From NCBI GenBank assembly GCA_963662175.1, contig OY759220.1:47402136-47466135 (forward strand): a DNA stretch of 64,000 nt. Direction: 5' to 3'. This stretch comes from Aradus depressus. Lineage: Eukaryota; Arthropoda; Insecta; Hemiptera; Aradidae. The notes beneath the pieces were generated by a model. The model did no database searches. It was not told where the DNA came from and worked only from the letters and a program-made list of their open reading frames with translations. This document shows positions 1 to 13,600 of the stretch, piece after piece. The translations under genes were made by a program, and so were the position numbers. Numbering within the stretch: the first letter of the stretch is position 1; each line of letters begins with the position of its first letter.

Positions 1-126
1 GTTTTATTTCGTAGATAGAACTCCCTCCCGGGGCCATGGATGTCTTAAATAATTATACATAACACATTGACATGGCTAATATGCACCGTTCATAAAGCCA
101 AAAGAAAAAAAAAAAAAAAAAAAAAA
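1..126 (+). mobile_element. SINE-A, 3' part (cut by window edge)
   Basis: The sequence from GTTTTATTTCGTAGATAGAA to the poly-A run at about 108-126 matches the 3' part of two fuller copies at 31531-31716 and 58397-58604 (minus). Those copies start with a tRNA-like head, so this is the body and tail of a tRNA-derived SINE whose head lies left of the window. It sits in an intron of, or downstream of, the esterase gene. Confidence 0.8.
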
Positions 127-175
127 CCTTCAAATTAAGCGGATGAATTGTGATAATAAAAAATATATAAAATAA

Positions 176-500
176 AATAATCACATTTCCTGGAGAAATT
201 GTTAGCTGATCTACTGAATTTTGATTTTTACAGTAGTTTCCGAAAAGGGCCCTAATAAAAATATAGAAAGTTGATGACGTGCAATATTAAAGAAAATGTA
301 CGTATATAAAAAAAAAATTCAATTAATAATTACTCCATTTGCATATCTTCTAAATTTGCAAGAATGTTCAATCTAATCCGAAGGTATTTTCTTATTTGGT
401 TCACAGGGGAAATGAATAGCATAAAATTGAGAACAAAATATTGAGTTTATTTAAATTTAACCAACATTATAAAAATAATAAATTAAATTTTGAAAATGAA
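176..500 (+). repeat. Diverged dispersed repeat, family X
   Basis: About 320 bp that can be aligned by eye with 49395-49740. Both share a block with CCGAAAAGGGCCCTA, then AATCTAATCC, then GGGAAAATGAATAGCATA (one base differs here), in the same order. A third partial copy is on the minus strand at about 22540-22600. No coding sequence is seen. The third copy is next to a Helitron-like end, so this may be a non-autonomous Helitron body; that is inference. Confidence 0.6.
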
Positions 501-899
501 AAATAAACTACATACAAAAATTCTCACTAATTCCTAAAATTAGTCTTGTTTTCTGTGGCCATTCTCTCAAATGGGTAGGTATATAGAATTTAATAAAAAA
601 AGTCCCTTCTTTCTGGAGTTTAGTTCCAGTAGTCCGCTCTCCTATGTCCTTCCATTCCTTATTATATTCTTATATATATGCTAATCCATTTTAAAAAAGT
701 AATTTTCTATTAACCCTTTTTTTATACACTTTTGTCTCTATCATTGATGTTACTTGGTTCATGTCTGTACTTCAACTGTCTCGCATCATATCTCTTACTC
801 GACTGTCTATAAACAGCTGATACGCCGGCCGGCAGTTGTTTCAACCGTCTACTGTCCTCCTTTCATTTTTGATAAAAGCGAATTTAATTAATAGTTTTT

Positions 900-1201
900 T
901 TAACCCCCGACGCACGACGCAAAAGGAGGGGTGTTATAAGTTTGAAGCCTTTGTCTGTGTGTCTGTTTGTGGCGTAGCTCCAAGACGACTGAACCGATTT
1001 CAAAGCGGTTTTTTCGTTTCAAAAGCTAGTATTTGCGAGATGGTTTTTAGTCATGTTTGGTGGAAATCGGGTATGCCGTTTCCAAGATCTTCAGGTTTCA
1101 TCAGAGACTGTGTAGGGATCTCGGCCTCTATTACAGCTAGAGACTTGGAGTTTGAGCTCAAATGTTTATAAGGCGAACCCCCCCCCCCCCCCCCCCCCCC
1201 C
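900..1201 (+). repeat. Probable non-coding transposon fragment ending in poly-C
   Basis: Text such as GACTGAACCGATTTC and repeated GTGTCTGT resembles non-coding ends of insect Helitron or RTE-type repeats. It ends in an uninterrupted C run at 1178-1201. An open frame across 836-1171 has no recognisable domain, so I do not call a gene. Family assignment is uncertain. Confidence 0.35.
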
Positions 1202-1484
1202 AAAAGCTCTTTCCACCAAAGTTTTGGTAAAAAAAAATAACATTTTTTTTACTGTGTCGAGTGTTTTTAAAATTTTTAATTTTATGCTTTAATCATTTTC
1301 AATTTTTATATTTATCACTAATTAATTTACTAATGTTTTTATTTTAAAAATCAATATTTCAGCCATTTCCACAAAAAAAACTTGACACTTTAGCGATTCT
1401 CCTCCTTAAAAAATAATAATTAATTTTGGAGTATTTTAACATTTACAAGTTTGTACTTTGTAAGTACATAACAGAATACTGTAC

Positions 1485-1626
1485 CTAATATGCCGATTCG
1501 ATAACTGATATCCACAATGACGATGGGCTGGTCCATTAGGTACTCAGGTCCCTTTGCGCGGGGTCCGCCCCCAAGGATCCAGCCACCCCCGTGCAGATGC
1601 ACCATCACCGCAGCGTTCTCATTCAT
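1485..1626 (-). CDS. Esterase exon 3 (oxyanion-hole exon)
   Basis: Begins after GACAG at 1626 and ends before GTAC at 1484, phase 1 out. The product contains VMVHLHGGGW (HGGG oxyanion hole), a KGPEYLMD block and IVIVDISYRIGIL, in the order expected for carboxylesterases. The next exon, with the nucleophile GxSxG, is not found in 1-1484 and must be left of the window. Confidence 0.9.
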
Positions 1627-4600
1627 CTGTCAAATCAACAATTGAGTAAGATCATCAAAGGCGAAGGGTGGAGGGAGCAACAGGGCACGCTCTTTTTGAT
1701 TTGGTAAATAAATAAAGAAAATGATTATTATTTTATAAACAAGAATAAAATAATTATAGTAAAGCAAGTCAGAAATATCCGAATAGTGTTACCCGTTTAA
1801 ATGTACAAAACCAAGAATAAAGACATTTTTTTTTTTAATATTATCTATTTCACAAAATATGTGGGAGTACTTTCGGTATTGCTACCATTTTCAGCCACGA
1901 CTTTGTGTTTGCTAAGTCGTACCATCTTCAGCCGCGACTTTGTGATTGATAAGTCGTGGCTGAAGATGGTAGCAATACCGAAAGTACTCCCATATATTTT
2001 GTGAAATAGACAATATTTAAAAAAAAAAAGTTTTTCTTTATATTTTTTATTAAGTGTTTCCCAATATCTCGGCAAAAAATGTTAAGTATGAAAAACAAAT
2101 ATTTAAAATAAATATGTATTTCACATTCATGCTGTAACTTTTTCACACAAGATCAATGAAATATGTTCCATAATTTTTTCACAATGTTGGAACAAACAAA
2201 CATTGAATTTTATTTGTATAGATTTAAACGTACTGTAAATATCTGATATTCTACGTAAAACAAATTGCAATTGAACGTAAACGAACAGAAATAATGAAAC
2301 TGGAGGCTTAACACTTGCAAAACGGACTGTTAGGATGGCTAAATGAGGCCAAAAAGATGAAAATATTTAAAAACGGTTTTACTACTTCCACTCCTTGGCA
2401 AAAGGCAACTTTCCATCTCTATCCAAACTCAATACTCAAAAAAGTCATTTTCAGCCCACCCTATACAGCATTAAGTTCCCGAAAGTATGAAACTTTGAAC
2501 AAATTTCAGGGGTGGCGAAGCTACTTTTCAACATTTTTCTAGAAAAACTTCGATCGACATTTGAGTTTTTGATGTTTGCATCCAAAAAATATTGTTCGCC
2601 CGAATACATTTTTGCTATCCTTGTCGATATAGTGGGAAACTAGTAAAAATAAATAATTTGTTTAACAATTATATTGTCTAATTTCACAAACAATACAAAT
2701 ATAGTAGATCGGTTTCAGGTAATCTCAGAATTGTGTAGATAATAACAAACTTAGTTGTAACTATGAACTTGTGCTGACGATGGCTTAAGCCGAAACCGGA
2801 ACACAATATGTCTACATTTTTCGCGAAATTAGACAATATAAATGTTAAACAAGTTGTTTGTTTTTAAAACATTATTACAAACATTGCTTTCAGTCTGTGC
2901 AACTCACAGGCTGGGTGTAGACAGTGAGATAGAGACAATCTTCGGAGCCACTGGGCGCACCTCCCATGTAGACGTTCACCTGAGGACAAAGAGGCCCATC
3001 CTCTTTGGCTGATCTCAGTCCGTCCCAGCATTCTGCACGTTGTGGAGCCTGCGGGCCAACATACATGCCATGAGAAAACTATAAAAACTTTAAAAATGAC
3101 GATATCGATGTTTCATCATTGACAAATGACAATTAAAGATGTGTGGATGTGTACACAACATCATTGCCCTAGTTACGTGTTTGTTTTGATATTGAAAAAT
3201 AGTCATAAATTCAGTAATTTAATAATATTGTACAAACACCAATTCAAACATTATCGTAACCTACTATGAATCAGAGTTGGGCATTAGTTAAGTAAATTTG
3301 TAAATAAGTAACTAACAGTTATTGAATTAAAATGCAATTGATTAAGACTTAGTTTTTAGGTTTAACCGTCCGGCACAAACAAGTTTTGGCTAAGTGCTCT
3401 GTGGAATTTTGCTTCCAGGTCGAAGACAGCAGAAGTAATCCAAGACGTTGGGTCTTACCTTATCGAGGCCCGGTGAAACGAGGTAGAACTCACTTTTCGA
3501 GTCTCTAAGACAGATGCACGGTATTAAAGAAAAATGCCATCACCTCTGTCCTCGACATTCTCCAAAGGGAAAAAAATGTTTTCTTTGCCATGCTACTTCC
3601 TGCTTTCGTTGCTCTGCGTTGGAAACTTGAATCACTCAAAGAAAAATTTTGGGTATATTGTGCTTAATTGATGGATATCTACATTTCCAGTACTGGGAAG
3701 ATTTCACGAATTCATCAGTATGAGTTGTTCCACAGCGGAGTCAGCAGCAGTAGTGGCTTTGGCTAACCCTACCTTTAAAAAAGAGGTGGTTAGTTTGCTT
3801 TGATGCACATCACGAGAGAGTATTACAACTATTCAAAAGAGCTGTTATTAAAGAGATACCGGAAGACACCACCAATACCATGCCTTCTTCATGAGCAGAA
3901 GCTGAAAAACATAATCCTCGTTTTATGGCATTCTTCGATCTTGGAGGAAATAGTGAGGAAGTAACGTTAAGGCCGTCAAGAGAAGCGGAAATGCAGATTG
4001 CCAATAACTTTTGCAGCAGCTTATGGAAGTTAAAAGTATTGAAGCTTTCCCAGCTATTAAAAAGATATCTTTCAACTCCTCTTCTCCGCCAGTGTAGAGA
4101 CTTCTATCACCAACAGGCCAAAATCAAACCGCTTATCTTTGAAAGAACTTCGAAATGAGAGTTGTGCTGAAAGCAAATTCTTTTAATTTCACTGGAGTAC
4201 AATAATTTTTTTTTCATAATCTTGTAAACTAAGCGGGAAATCATTGTCCTATAATTATTTTTTTCTAAAGAAGACTTTTAATTTTCTCAAGATTAGTTTT
4301 AATTGTTGTTGAGGAAAATAAATTTGTTTTGTACCTAATCTGCCAGAGCTTTTCTTTAATCCCATACTCACTATTTTCAAAAAATTGAAATTAAAAAAAA
4401 AAATAGTTGATAGTTGTTATTCGACAACTAAAAATAAAACTAATGATTCTTAGTTGCCTTTGCATCCAATTTTCTACAACTACAAAAACTTAGTTGTCCA
4501 TATCAACGTTAACTAATTCAGTTATAAAAAGTAGTTGTCTGCCAACGAATAATAACTAAGAGTTTAGTTCTTAGTTCGACTGGACTAATGCAGTTGTAGT

Positions 4601-7600
4601 TTTTAGTTACAACTAATTTTTGCCTAACTCCGCTGCTAATAACAAACATTTTGTAAAACAATTCGTTAATTTTGTAATTTTATATTATAGTTTATTTTGT
4701 TATTCTATCAACAGTGGTTAAAAATATATACATTGCTCTCATACAAATTATTGGAAGATAAAACATGGAACTGTTTGTCTAAAAAAGCGAATTTTGACAT
4801 ATTATTTTCAAATAAAAATGAATACATTATTTTAAAAAATACTAATCGGATATTCTCTGTTATTACTCACACTTATTCAAATAAAAAGTGCCCAAGCCAG
4901 CAGAAAACTACTAAGAAAAACTGTCAACTTTCAATACAAGAAAAACTCACAACAGGTCAATCATTGTGAGTAAAAACACAAATTTAAATATAACAGAAAA
5001 ACATAACACTGGAATGAACGTATGATTTCTAAGGCTGCAACTATCGATTTAAAAACGTTCATTTTTAATTTACACTACCTGACCCGACAGACGTCGTTCT
5101 GTCAAAATCTATTGGACAGGATTTTTTTTTTTTTTTGACCACTTGGAACCACAGCTAGTTCCTACTTAAGAACGCCGGGCACCTTAGATAGTATGCGCCT
5201 TGCAACTCCGTGCAACCAGGTATTAAGTTCTTAGGAACGCTGGGCAACACAGATAGTATGTAGTTAGGAACGTTGGGCATCGCAGCTAGTATGTGCCTTG
5301 CAACAGCGGATGCCTTAGGTATTTTGTGCTTAAGAACGCTGGTGATAGCTATTATTTACCGTGCAACGGTGGACCTCCTAGATAATACATGCTTAGGAAA
5401 CCCACCATATTAAAATTAGAGCTATATCCCATCTTTAAGAAAGCTCCATGTGAGATTCATTCTACATTAATGCACCCCCGCCCCTCCCGTCCAAAAGGGT
5501 CACAGCCAATTTTTAAATATTGCTTTTGAAACTACCATTTAGGTATATGCTTGCCCCCCCATACCCCCCTCCCGTTGACAATTTTGAGACGTGACATATC
5601 CTTTTTTGTTTTTGTATTTTAAGAATACTACATGTGAAATTCCATGACATTCAGATCATCCGTTAAAGACCTATCACTATCTTTATATGTGGCCTACCCC
5701 CACAACCCCCCCTCCCGTTAAAATTTTGAGATGTCACGTAGCGTATTTTTCAATTTGGCCTTTAAGAATACTACATGTGAAATTCCATGACAATCCGAGC
5801 ATCCGTTTATGCCAGCACTATCTTTATATTTAGGCCCCCCTTACAACCCCCCCTACCGTTCAAAATTTATAGACGCCTCATAGCCTATTTTTTAACTTGG
5901 CTTTTAAGAATACTACATATGAAATTTCATGATAATCCGTCCATCCGTTAATGCGCTAGAGCAATTTTTGTGCTTAGCCCCCCCTCCCCCCCCCCTCCAG
6001 TTGACCGCTAGGAACTCTCTTCATAAGAACCTTCCTCGGACTTTAACGAATATTTGAAAAAAAAAATTAGCCGAATTGGTCCAGCCGTTCTCGAGTTTTG
6101 CGCTTAGCAAAATTAGCCAGTCATTTTTATATAGATTTCAGGTTATCCGGTTATGCCCCGGGTAACTTTAAGCAGGTTATTGTTATCTGACTGGTTAGTA
6201 ACTTTATGTTACATGATTTTAGAAATAAGAGATAAGTTGAAACGTTCAATGATTTCTGACTTACTCCCCCCCCCCCCCCCCCCCCCCCCCCATACATAAA
6301 TCGGTATTTCTAATGCCTCACGACTCACGACCTTCGTAAGGTATTCCAATGAAGGTTGAATTCAAAACTGGAAACTCATATTACCAGCTCCTTCCCCCCA
6401 TTAGACAGATACGTCATATATGATCAAATTTTTTGAAAATTAGATTCGCTAGATTTCTTGTTTTATACATTTTTTTTTATTTATTTATTTACATATTCAC
6501 AACGACAACATTTGTCACTAGTGATCGTGATGATGTGCTGTGGCAAGTGTGTCGCTGTACTGCTGAGGTACGTGACCGAAGAGGAGTCCAGGCTAGTCCT
6601 GGAGCAGGTCTCTCTGCCATGCCCGCTTTAGACGTCTTGGTGGGTTTGTGGGGAGAGTGTTCGTGGATAATTGGAGAATAAGTGGATTGGCGTGATGATG
6701 GAGTTTGTCGTGAAAATTTTGATATCGTGTCTTGATAACAGAAGGTATAAATGGGATGTTGAGGTCATTATGTAATGTGAGGTTGGAAACGTAAAATGGG
6801 GCATTGGCAATGTGGCGTAGTATGATGGATTGTAATGACTGAAGGCGTTGTATGTTTGATTTTTTGGCTGATCCCCATATCTCGATTCCGTAAGTCCAGA
6901 TGGGTTTTAGTATAGTGTTGTAAATGTGAAGTTTGTTTTCAAGCGATAATGTCGATCGTCGTCCGATGATTGATTTCAGTTGTCCAAATCGTCTTTTGAG
7001 GTCTGTGCGTTTCAGTCTGATATGAGTTGTCCAAGTTAAACGTCTGTCTAAATGAAGTCCTAGATATCGGACAGTGTCTGATGCAGGAATGGGCTGGTTG
7101 TTAATGTATACTGGTGGACAAGTGTTGTGTCTGAGGGTAAATGTGGTTTGCAGAGATTTGTCTCTATTAATTTTTAGTCTCCATTTGTTGGCCCAATCTG
7201 TTAGCTGGTGTAAATGTTCCTGTAAGTGTGAGCTTGCTTGTGTTGGGTCTGAGTGTGTTGAGAGAATGGCTGTGTCGTCTGCGTATGTAGCGAGTAGTGT
7301 GTTGTCGTGTTGTGGAATGTGTGCTGTGTAGATTGAGAAGAGTAGGGGACTGAGGGAACTTCCTTGGGGGACTCCAGCTTTGACCTCCAAAAAATGTGAT
7401 GAGGAAGATCCCTCAGATACCCTAAAGTTTCTGTTTTCTAGGAATGACTTAAGTATTAAATAATATGTGTGAGGAAGGTGAGATTTAAGTGTGTAGAGCA
7501 GGCCTGGGTGCCAGACACGATCAAACGCTTTTTCAATGTCCAGAAATACGCCTGTGCAAAACTCTTTTCTTTCAAAGCTGGTGGCTATGTAATCGACCAA

Positions 7601-10600
7601 ACGATGGCACTGGTGTATTGTCGAATGTCTTTGTCGAAAGCCAAATTGATGGTCTGGGAGAAGGTTGTCTTGTGCAGTGATGTAGGTTAGTCTGTCCAGT
7701 AGAAGTCTCTCTAGTGGTTTGGATATCACAGGAAGCAGGCTTATAGGACGGTATGACGAGGCCTGGTCTGGCGTTTTCCCTGGCTTAAGAATCATCCTGA
7801 CTACTGATATCTTCCAGACAAGGGGATAGTAACATAGTCGTAGTACTGTGTTGTATAAATTCGTCAAGTAAATTAGTCCTTTTCTCGGTAGCTGTCGTAG
7901 TATCTCAGCGGTTATCAGATCATGACCTGGAGATTTCCGTAAGGGGAGTTTTTTAATTGTCAGTTCAACTTCATTAGGACTGAATGCCTTTGGGGGGAGA
8001 GTTAGTTGGAGGGGGGTAGTAAGTGCTGTCAGTACTTGGTCTGTATGTTGGTCGTCTCCTATGTCCTCGTGGGGAGTGAATACTTTGGAAAGATAATCAG
8101 CGTAGAGGTCTGCCTTCTCCTGGTCTGACCTAGTCCAGGCCCCATCATTCCGCCGAAGGGGGTGTGATACCCGTGCATTGCCAAGAAGCCGTTTCGTCGC
8201 TGTCCAAAGTGAGTTATCTCGAGCCGCCAGAGTCGAGATATATGTCTCATGTCTGTCTTGTTTCAGGTTGGAAAGTTCTGTAGAGAGGGTTCGCCGGAGT
8301 TGATTGTATGTCTGTCTGTCGGAAGGGTACCTCGATCTTTGCCATCGAGACCTGGCCGCTCTTTTCTCTCTTATCATCTGCAGGATGTGTGGTGGGAGGG
8401 ATATGTTGTTGTGTGAGCGTCTTGGTCTGGGTGGTCGGCACGATTTTGTCACAGCTTCTTGAATCCACAATGTGAAGTTACCTGCTGCGTCGTCAAGTTC
8501 GTCTTGTGTCCGTATGGTATTGTTTAAGTTTATTTTGTCGTCCAGTTCTTCTCTGAAACAGTCCCAGTTTATTGGTCCTGTTATTAATGATGGCCTCTGA
8601 GGCCGGGCCAGGGGTTTGGAGGCTAGTTCAAGTAAAACTGGGGAGTGGTCTGATGATAAGTCGTCTAAGGCAGTCACGTAAGTATGAGATGCGTTTATAT
8701 GGGATGTAATAAAATAGTCGAGTAAGTCAGGGGATTTAGCGATGGATGTGGGCCAATAAGTGGGTTGTCTTGGGGCTATGATGTCGTAACTGGAAGAATT
8801 TAGTAGTCCAAGTAGTCGCCGTCCTCTAGTGTTGGTCGTGCGACACCCAAAATGCACATGTTTGGCGTTCAGATCGCCACCAGCTATGAATCGTGGACCC
8901 AGGCCATGGAGGAATGTGGTCATGTCGTGTTGTGTCAGTGCCTTGTTGGGTGGGCTGTAAGCTGAACAGATGGTTAATGGGTTGGAGTTGCAATTAATAG
9001 AGACGGCTGTGTATTGAAGTGACATGGTAGGTGTTTGTGGTATGACGGTGTGCTGGATGCTGTTATGTATGAGGATGAGACTGCCGCCATGTGCTGTTCC
9101 GTCAGGATGGTCTGTTCTGTATGTTACGTAGTCCGTGATGTGAAAGTGTAGTTTGGAAGTTAAGTGTGTCTCAGTAATTAGTGCTATGTCAGTTCGTTTG
9201 TCATTTAGAAGTATTTCCAGTTCGTTTTTATGGGAGATCAGCCCATTGGCATTCCATAGTAGGAGTGTTAGCTTGTTGTTTGTGTGTGAATCATTTTGAT
9301 AGTTTTGGAATGAGCTCTGAAACAAGTGTTGTGAGGAGGGTGATGAGGGGTGTGATGACAGATTTGAAATCAGTGAGAAATGAGGTGAGCGTGTTGGCGA
9401 TGTCGATACTACCTGAAGCAGGCATGGGAGGGGGGACCGTCTCCGAGGAGGCCGCATCTCTGTAGCTCCTCTCCGGCCGGACCCCAGCAGTAGGGGCGGC
9501 TGGCATCGTGGCTGGGTAGTCAGTCTGGCTGATTGGTGGCGGCCTTCGGACGGCTTCTTCCTGGCTGCTTCTCCTGTTTTTCAGCTGTTGGTAAACCACG
9601 CAGCCGCGGTAGCTGGCTGGGTGCGGGCCTCCACAGAGGGCGCAAGTCGCTGGTGTGTCTCTCGTTTTCTGGCAGTCCTTTGTAAAATGGTTCTGACCAC
9701 ATTTTACGCACTTGGGTGGATGGTTGCAGTAACCCCTTGTGTGAAGGAGCTCCTGGCAGCGGTGACATTGAGGAATGTCTCCTCGCTGTCGTGGCTCTTC
9801 TACCGTTATTTTCTGGCAAGTTTTATACATTAACCTCCAAAAGTCAAACGTTGAAGATTTTATGTTTCAATTGCTCTCTCGTTCTCAATTTGGAGATGCC
9901 ACATGGTCTATGTTTGAATCGAGCTTAATTGTAAAATTTCATGAAAAACAGATGCACTTTTTGAGAGCTAGCGTTTATTATATACACTCGTCCACAAAAA
10001 AACTGGGACACTCAGATTTTACAGCAATAAAAAATATTTATTTTACCAATACATTTTTTTCTTAGTATTACAATAAGACAATATAGGTATGATGTAAATT
10101 TTGTCAAAAAAAAAAAAAAAAAAATTATATGTAATAGAAATAAAGAAATAATAATAAATGTAAAATACTGGTTTTGCAACTTTGTAAAAAAGAAGTTCTC
10201 ATGTTTTAATTGCAATTTAGTAGCGAGTATTTCCTCCTCGCGCCCTCTTAAGAGCCATAACTCGCTGGGGCATGGAAGAAATCAGATTTTGGATGGTTCT
10301 TTGTGGAATAGCATCCCATTCTTGTTGGAACGCAATGCGAAGCTGTTGCACAGTATTTGGAGGCTGCAGGCGGTTCCTGACACGCCTCTTTAGTATGTCT
10401 GGAGAACGCGCAGGCCAATCAATATCATTAATATCTATATCCTCCAAGTACTGGTTTACGACTCTAGCAGAGTGAGGCCTGGCGTTGTCATGCATTAATA
10501 TGAAATCATCCCAAATAAATGATGCAAACGGTATGACTGCCTCTATAAGAACCTCTTCAATGTACCTAGCAGCGGTCATAGCTCCATTTTCAATTATCGT

Positions 10601-13600
10601 TAATTCCGTGCGGGCGTCCAAACTTATCCCACCCCACACCATCACCCCACACCATAATTGACTGTCTATAAAAAGGAGCAGGTGCTCACTCAACACTAAT
10701 TAATAAAAACACATTTAATAAACTTTGGCAAGATGAACATCCCGAATTGATGATGAATAATACAAAATTGTTGGTCTATGGTAAAAGACCTTTAAATGTT
10801 CCAGGAACTGTACAAGTGAATTTCAAGGATCACTTCCATTAGTCATCGTGGATGAAGAAGATGGACCAAACTTATTAGGAAGAAATTGGTTTGTACCCCT
10901 TGGTATATCAGTCATAGGCATTCAGAAAGTTGAAGAAGATAATTCAAGGTATGAATCTATTTTAAAACAATTTCCAAATATTCTCAAAGACAATTTAATT
11001 GAAGGAATTGGTTTACCCATTCATATTGAATTGAAAGATGATGCTCGTCCAAAGTTTTGTAATCCAAACTGCAAGGAATTCCAGGTATTTTTATTTATTT
11101 AGATAATATAAGTAGAAGGCTCTTTTGTTTCAGAACATGAGGAACGGTTGAATGATGTTTTATTAAGATTGGATGCAGCAAATTTAAGAATTAATTATAA
11201 AAAATCAATTTTTGGTGTTAAATCTGTGGAATTTCTAGTTTATCGCATTGATAAGTCTCGTGTCAAACCACTCAAGACAAAAGAAGCAATAATTAGTATT
11301 GCTCCCCCAAAGAATAAAGAAGAATTACAGACATTCTTAGGTGGTATACATTTTTATGCTCTTATTCAAAATAGATCTGAAATAACCGAAACACTCCACA
11401 GACTTTTAGATAAAACTTCACCCTGGACATGGACTGAGGTACATCAAACGGCGTTTAATACTCTTAAACAAAAAATAATAGAAGCCCCAATTTTAACTCA
11501 TTTTGATGACACAAAACCTATGAAGTGAGGGCAGATGCTTCTCCTCATGGGTTCTAGAGTGATGTAATATTTATAAATATAATAAATAAAGATACAATAA
11601 TAACATTGCTCAGAGCTCCCCTAGAGCCACCAGTCTGGCTCTACCTCCCATGTCGTCCACAAATTATGTAATCCAATTTTCGTTAATTCCCCCCCCCCCC
11701 TCCACCCTAAAGACGAGTGAAACAATGAAAATCCATAGTTTGTTGTGTAATGTTACATCTCCCTCCTCCATCTCCTGCTGTCACACGCGAACTATTGAAC
11801 CCCCCCCCCCCCCCCCCCCCCCCCCCACCACAGTTACGCAATTTATGAATGGCCCGTTAGTCACATTGTAATTAATTACAAACAAGCTGTGTTTCCTAAT
11901 TGTCTGAGAGATTCACTACCTTTTGTATTTCAAATGTATATCATATTCTTCTAATATACCTATATTAGATGATAATGGAATAAAATAGGAAATATCAAAT
12001 ATTTCCTTCTCTGGCAAAGTGACTAACAACACTAAGCCTAGCTGTCAATTGGGATTCTGTTACCCCCTTCCTTTCACAACGTTAAATTGTCTATTACCTA
12101 TTGAGGTTATGTATGGGGTCGGTTTGGGAAAAACTGATACGATAACACTCGAGTATGGAGTCCTAATTTTAAAAATTCGAAAAATATTAATAATTAATTT
12201 TGTAGTGATTTGATAAGGCTGCACAGCTTTGCTTTGAGAATAAAAATAAGCAGCATCTCGATCCGGGGAATTTTACATTATTTAACTATATTTATATAAA
12301 TAATTCCTCATTCACAATGATCTCCAGATTTCTCTCGTAAAGGATGTAATACAATTCTACAAAAGAAAATTATATTCCACACTTTCCTCTTCACCTAACC
12401 CTTGCTATAAGCAGTCCTCCTAATGTTCATGATATGAGATTGAGGTGGCAATGGCCTCGAGATCTACTATTTCATTGAAAACTTAATCATCTACACATAA
12501 ATTATAGCTTCCTTTATTCATATAACTGTTTTTTTTTATTAAATCATATTCTTTAATCACTTAACAATTTTTTTTGTATTTATTTATCTTAAGCCACAAC
12601 TATGTAAACAATGCACAACCAGGGCTGGGCTGACACATACTGTACAAAAAATAAAAATAAATAAGTATGACATGAAAGGCTTGAGAGAGGAAAAACACCA
12701 AGCCGTGAATTCTCATGACATCACTTCATAACAGGAGATCTCTATGACAAACTCTCTTTAACCTTCTTGGGGGATTGTGGAATAAATTTGGATTTATGAT
12801 TTTGCGAACTTCCGGATTGGTGTGTAAGTAAATTTTGGTGTTGAAACGTTGGTATAAATTTATAACAAGTCAAAAAATTCCACTTTATTTATATGAACAC
12901 AATATATTTCAATGGTTAGAGCATTCTCAAGTGTACAGACTAGAGGTGGGTCGTTCGCGAACGAACGGATCCAAAAGAACGGGTCTGTGAAGTGAACGAT
13001 GGGAGCGGTGAACGACCGTTCGTACCGAGAGAAATAATGGATCCTTTCGTTCGCTCCCGCTCCCGCTCATCTCACTGGCCGCCACTACCACTTCACACTC
13101 ACTCCCACTCTCTCTCTCTCGTTCACCAGTCTCGGTCTTCGGTCACTCTCCCGTCACCCACCCACATCCACCACCAACCCAACCAGTCCCCATTCTTGTC
13201 TTACTTACCTTTGTTTCTATTGTTGTTTGTTGCTTTGTTGTATTTTATTTTTATTTATTCCGTGTGTTTTTATTTTTTACTTGTGTTGTTTTAAGTTTAA
13301 AGTTTTTATAATTTACCTATTTTTTTATTAAATTAAATATCTAAATAATTAAGTAGATATAATTATACATATAATAAAATACGCCATAAATTGGGTACCG
13401 GTTTTTTTAAGATGATAAGAAAACAGAGTACAATTTGGCTTCATTTTAAAAATAAAGAAGCCCATAAAGCCAAATGCAATTACTGTTGTACAATAATTAG
13501 CATAGCTGGAGGCTCTACAGGCAATTTAAGTCGTCACTTGAAAACCAAACATCCTGTGGTTCCAATTGAACGTACTTCTGGGTCTTATTGGGGTCAATAT

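Larger units (their letters stand above)
6465..9838 (-). mobile_element. Jockey-clade non-LTR retrotransposon, 5'-truncated
   Basis: Minus-strand element with the end of ORF1 (9830-9291), an overlapping complete-looking ORF2 (9457-6593), a short 3' UTR and an A-rich tail at about 6467-6490 (AAATAAATAAATAAAAAAAAA on the minus strand). ORF1 lacks its N-terminal half, so the insertion is 5'-truncated at about 9838, as is usual after target-primed reverse transcription. It lies in esterase intron 1, same strand as the gene. Confidence 0.92.

Noticed and set aside
2315..2542. 75-codon open frame
   Set aside because: No recognisable domain, no splice partners, and AT-rich intronic context; probably chance.
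9181..9465. Plus-strand open frames opposite the Jockey element
   Set aside because: Antisense shadows of ORF1/ORF2; low-complexity products without domains.
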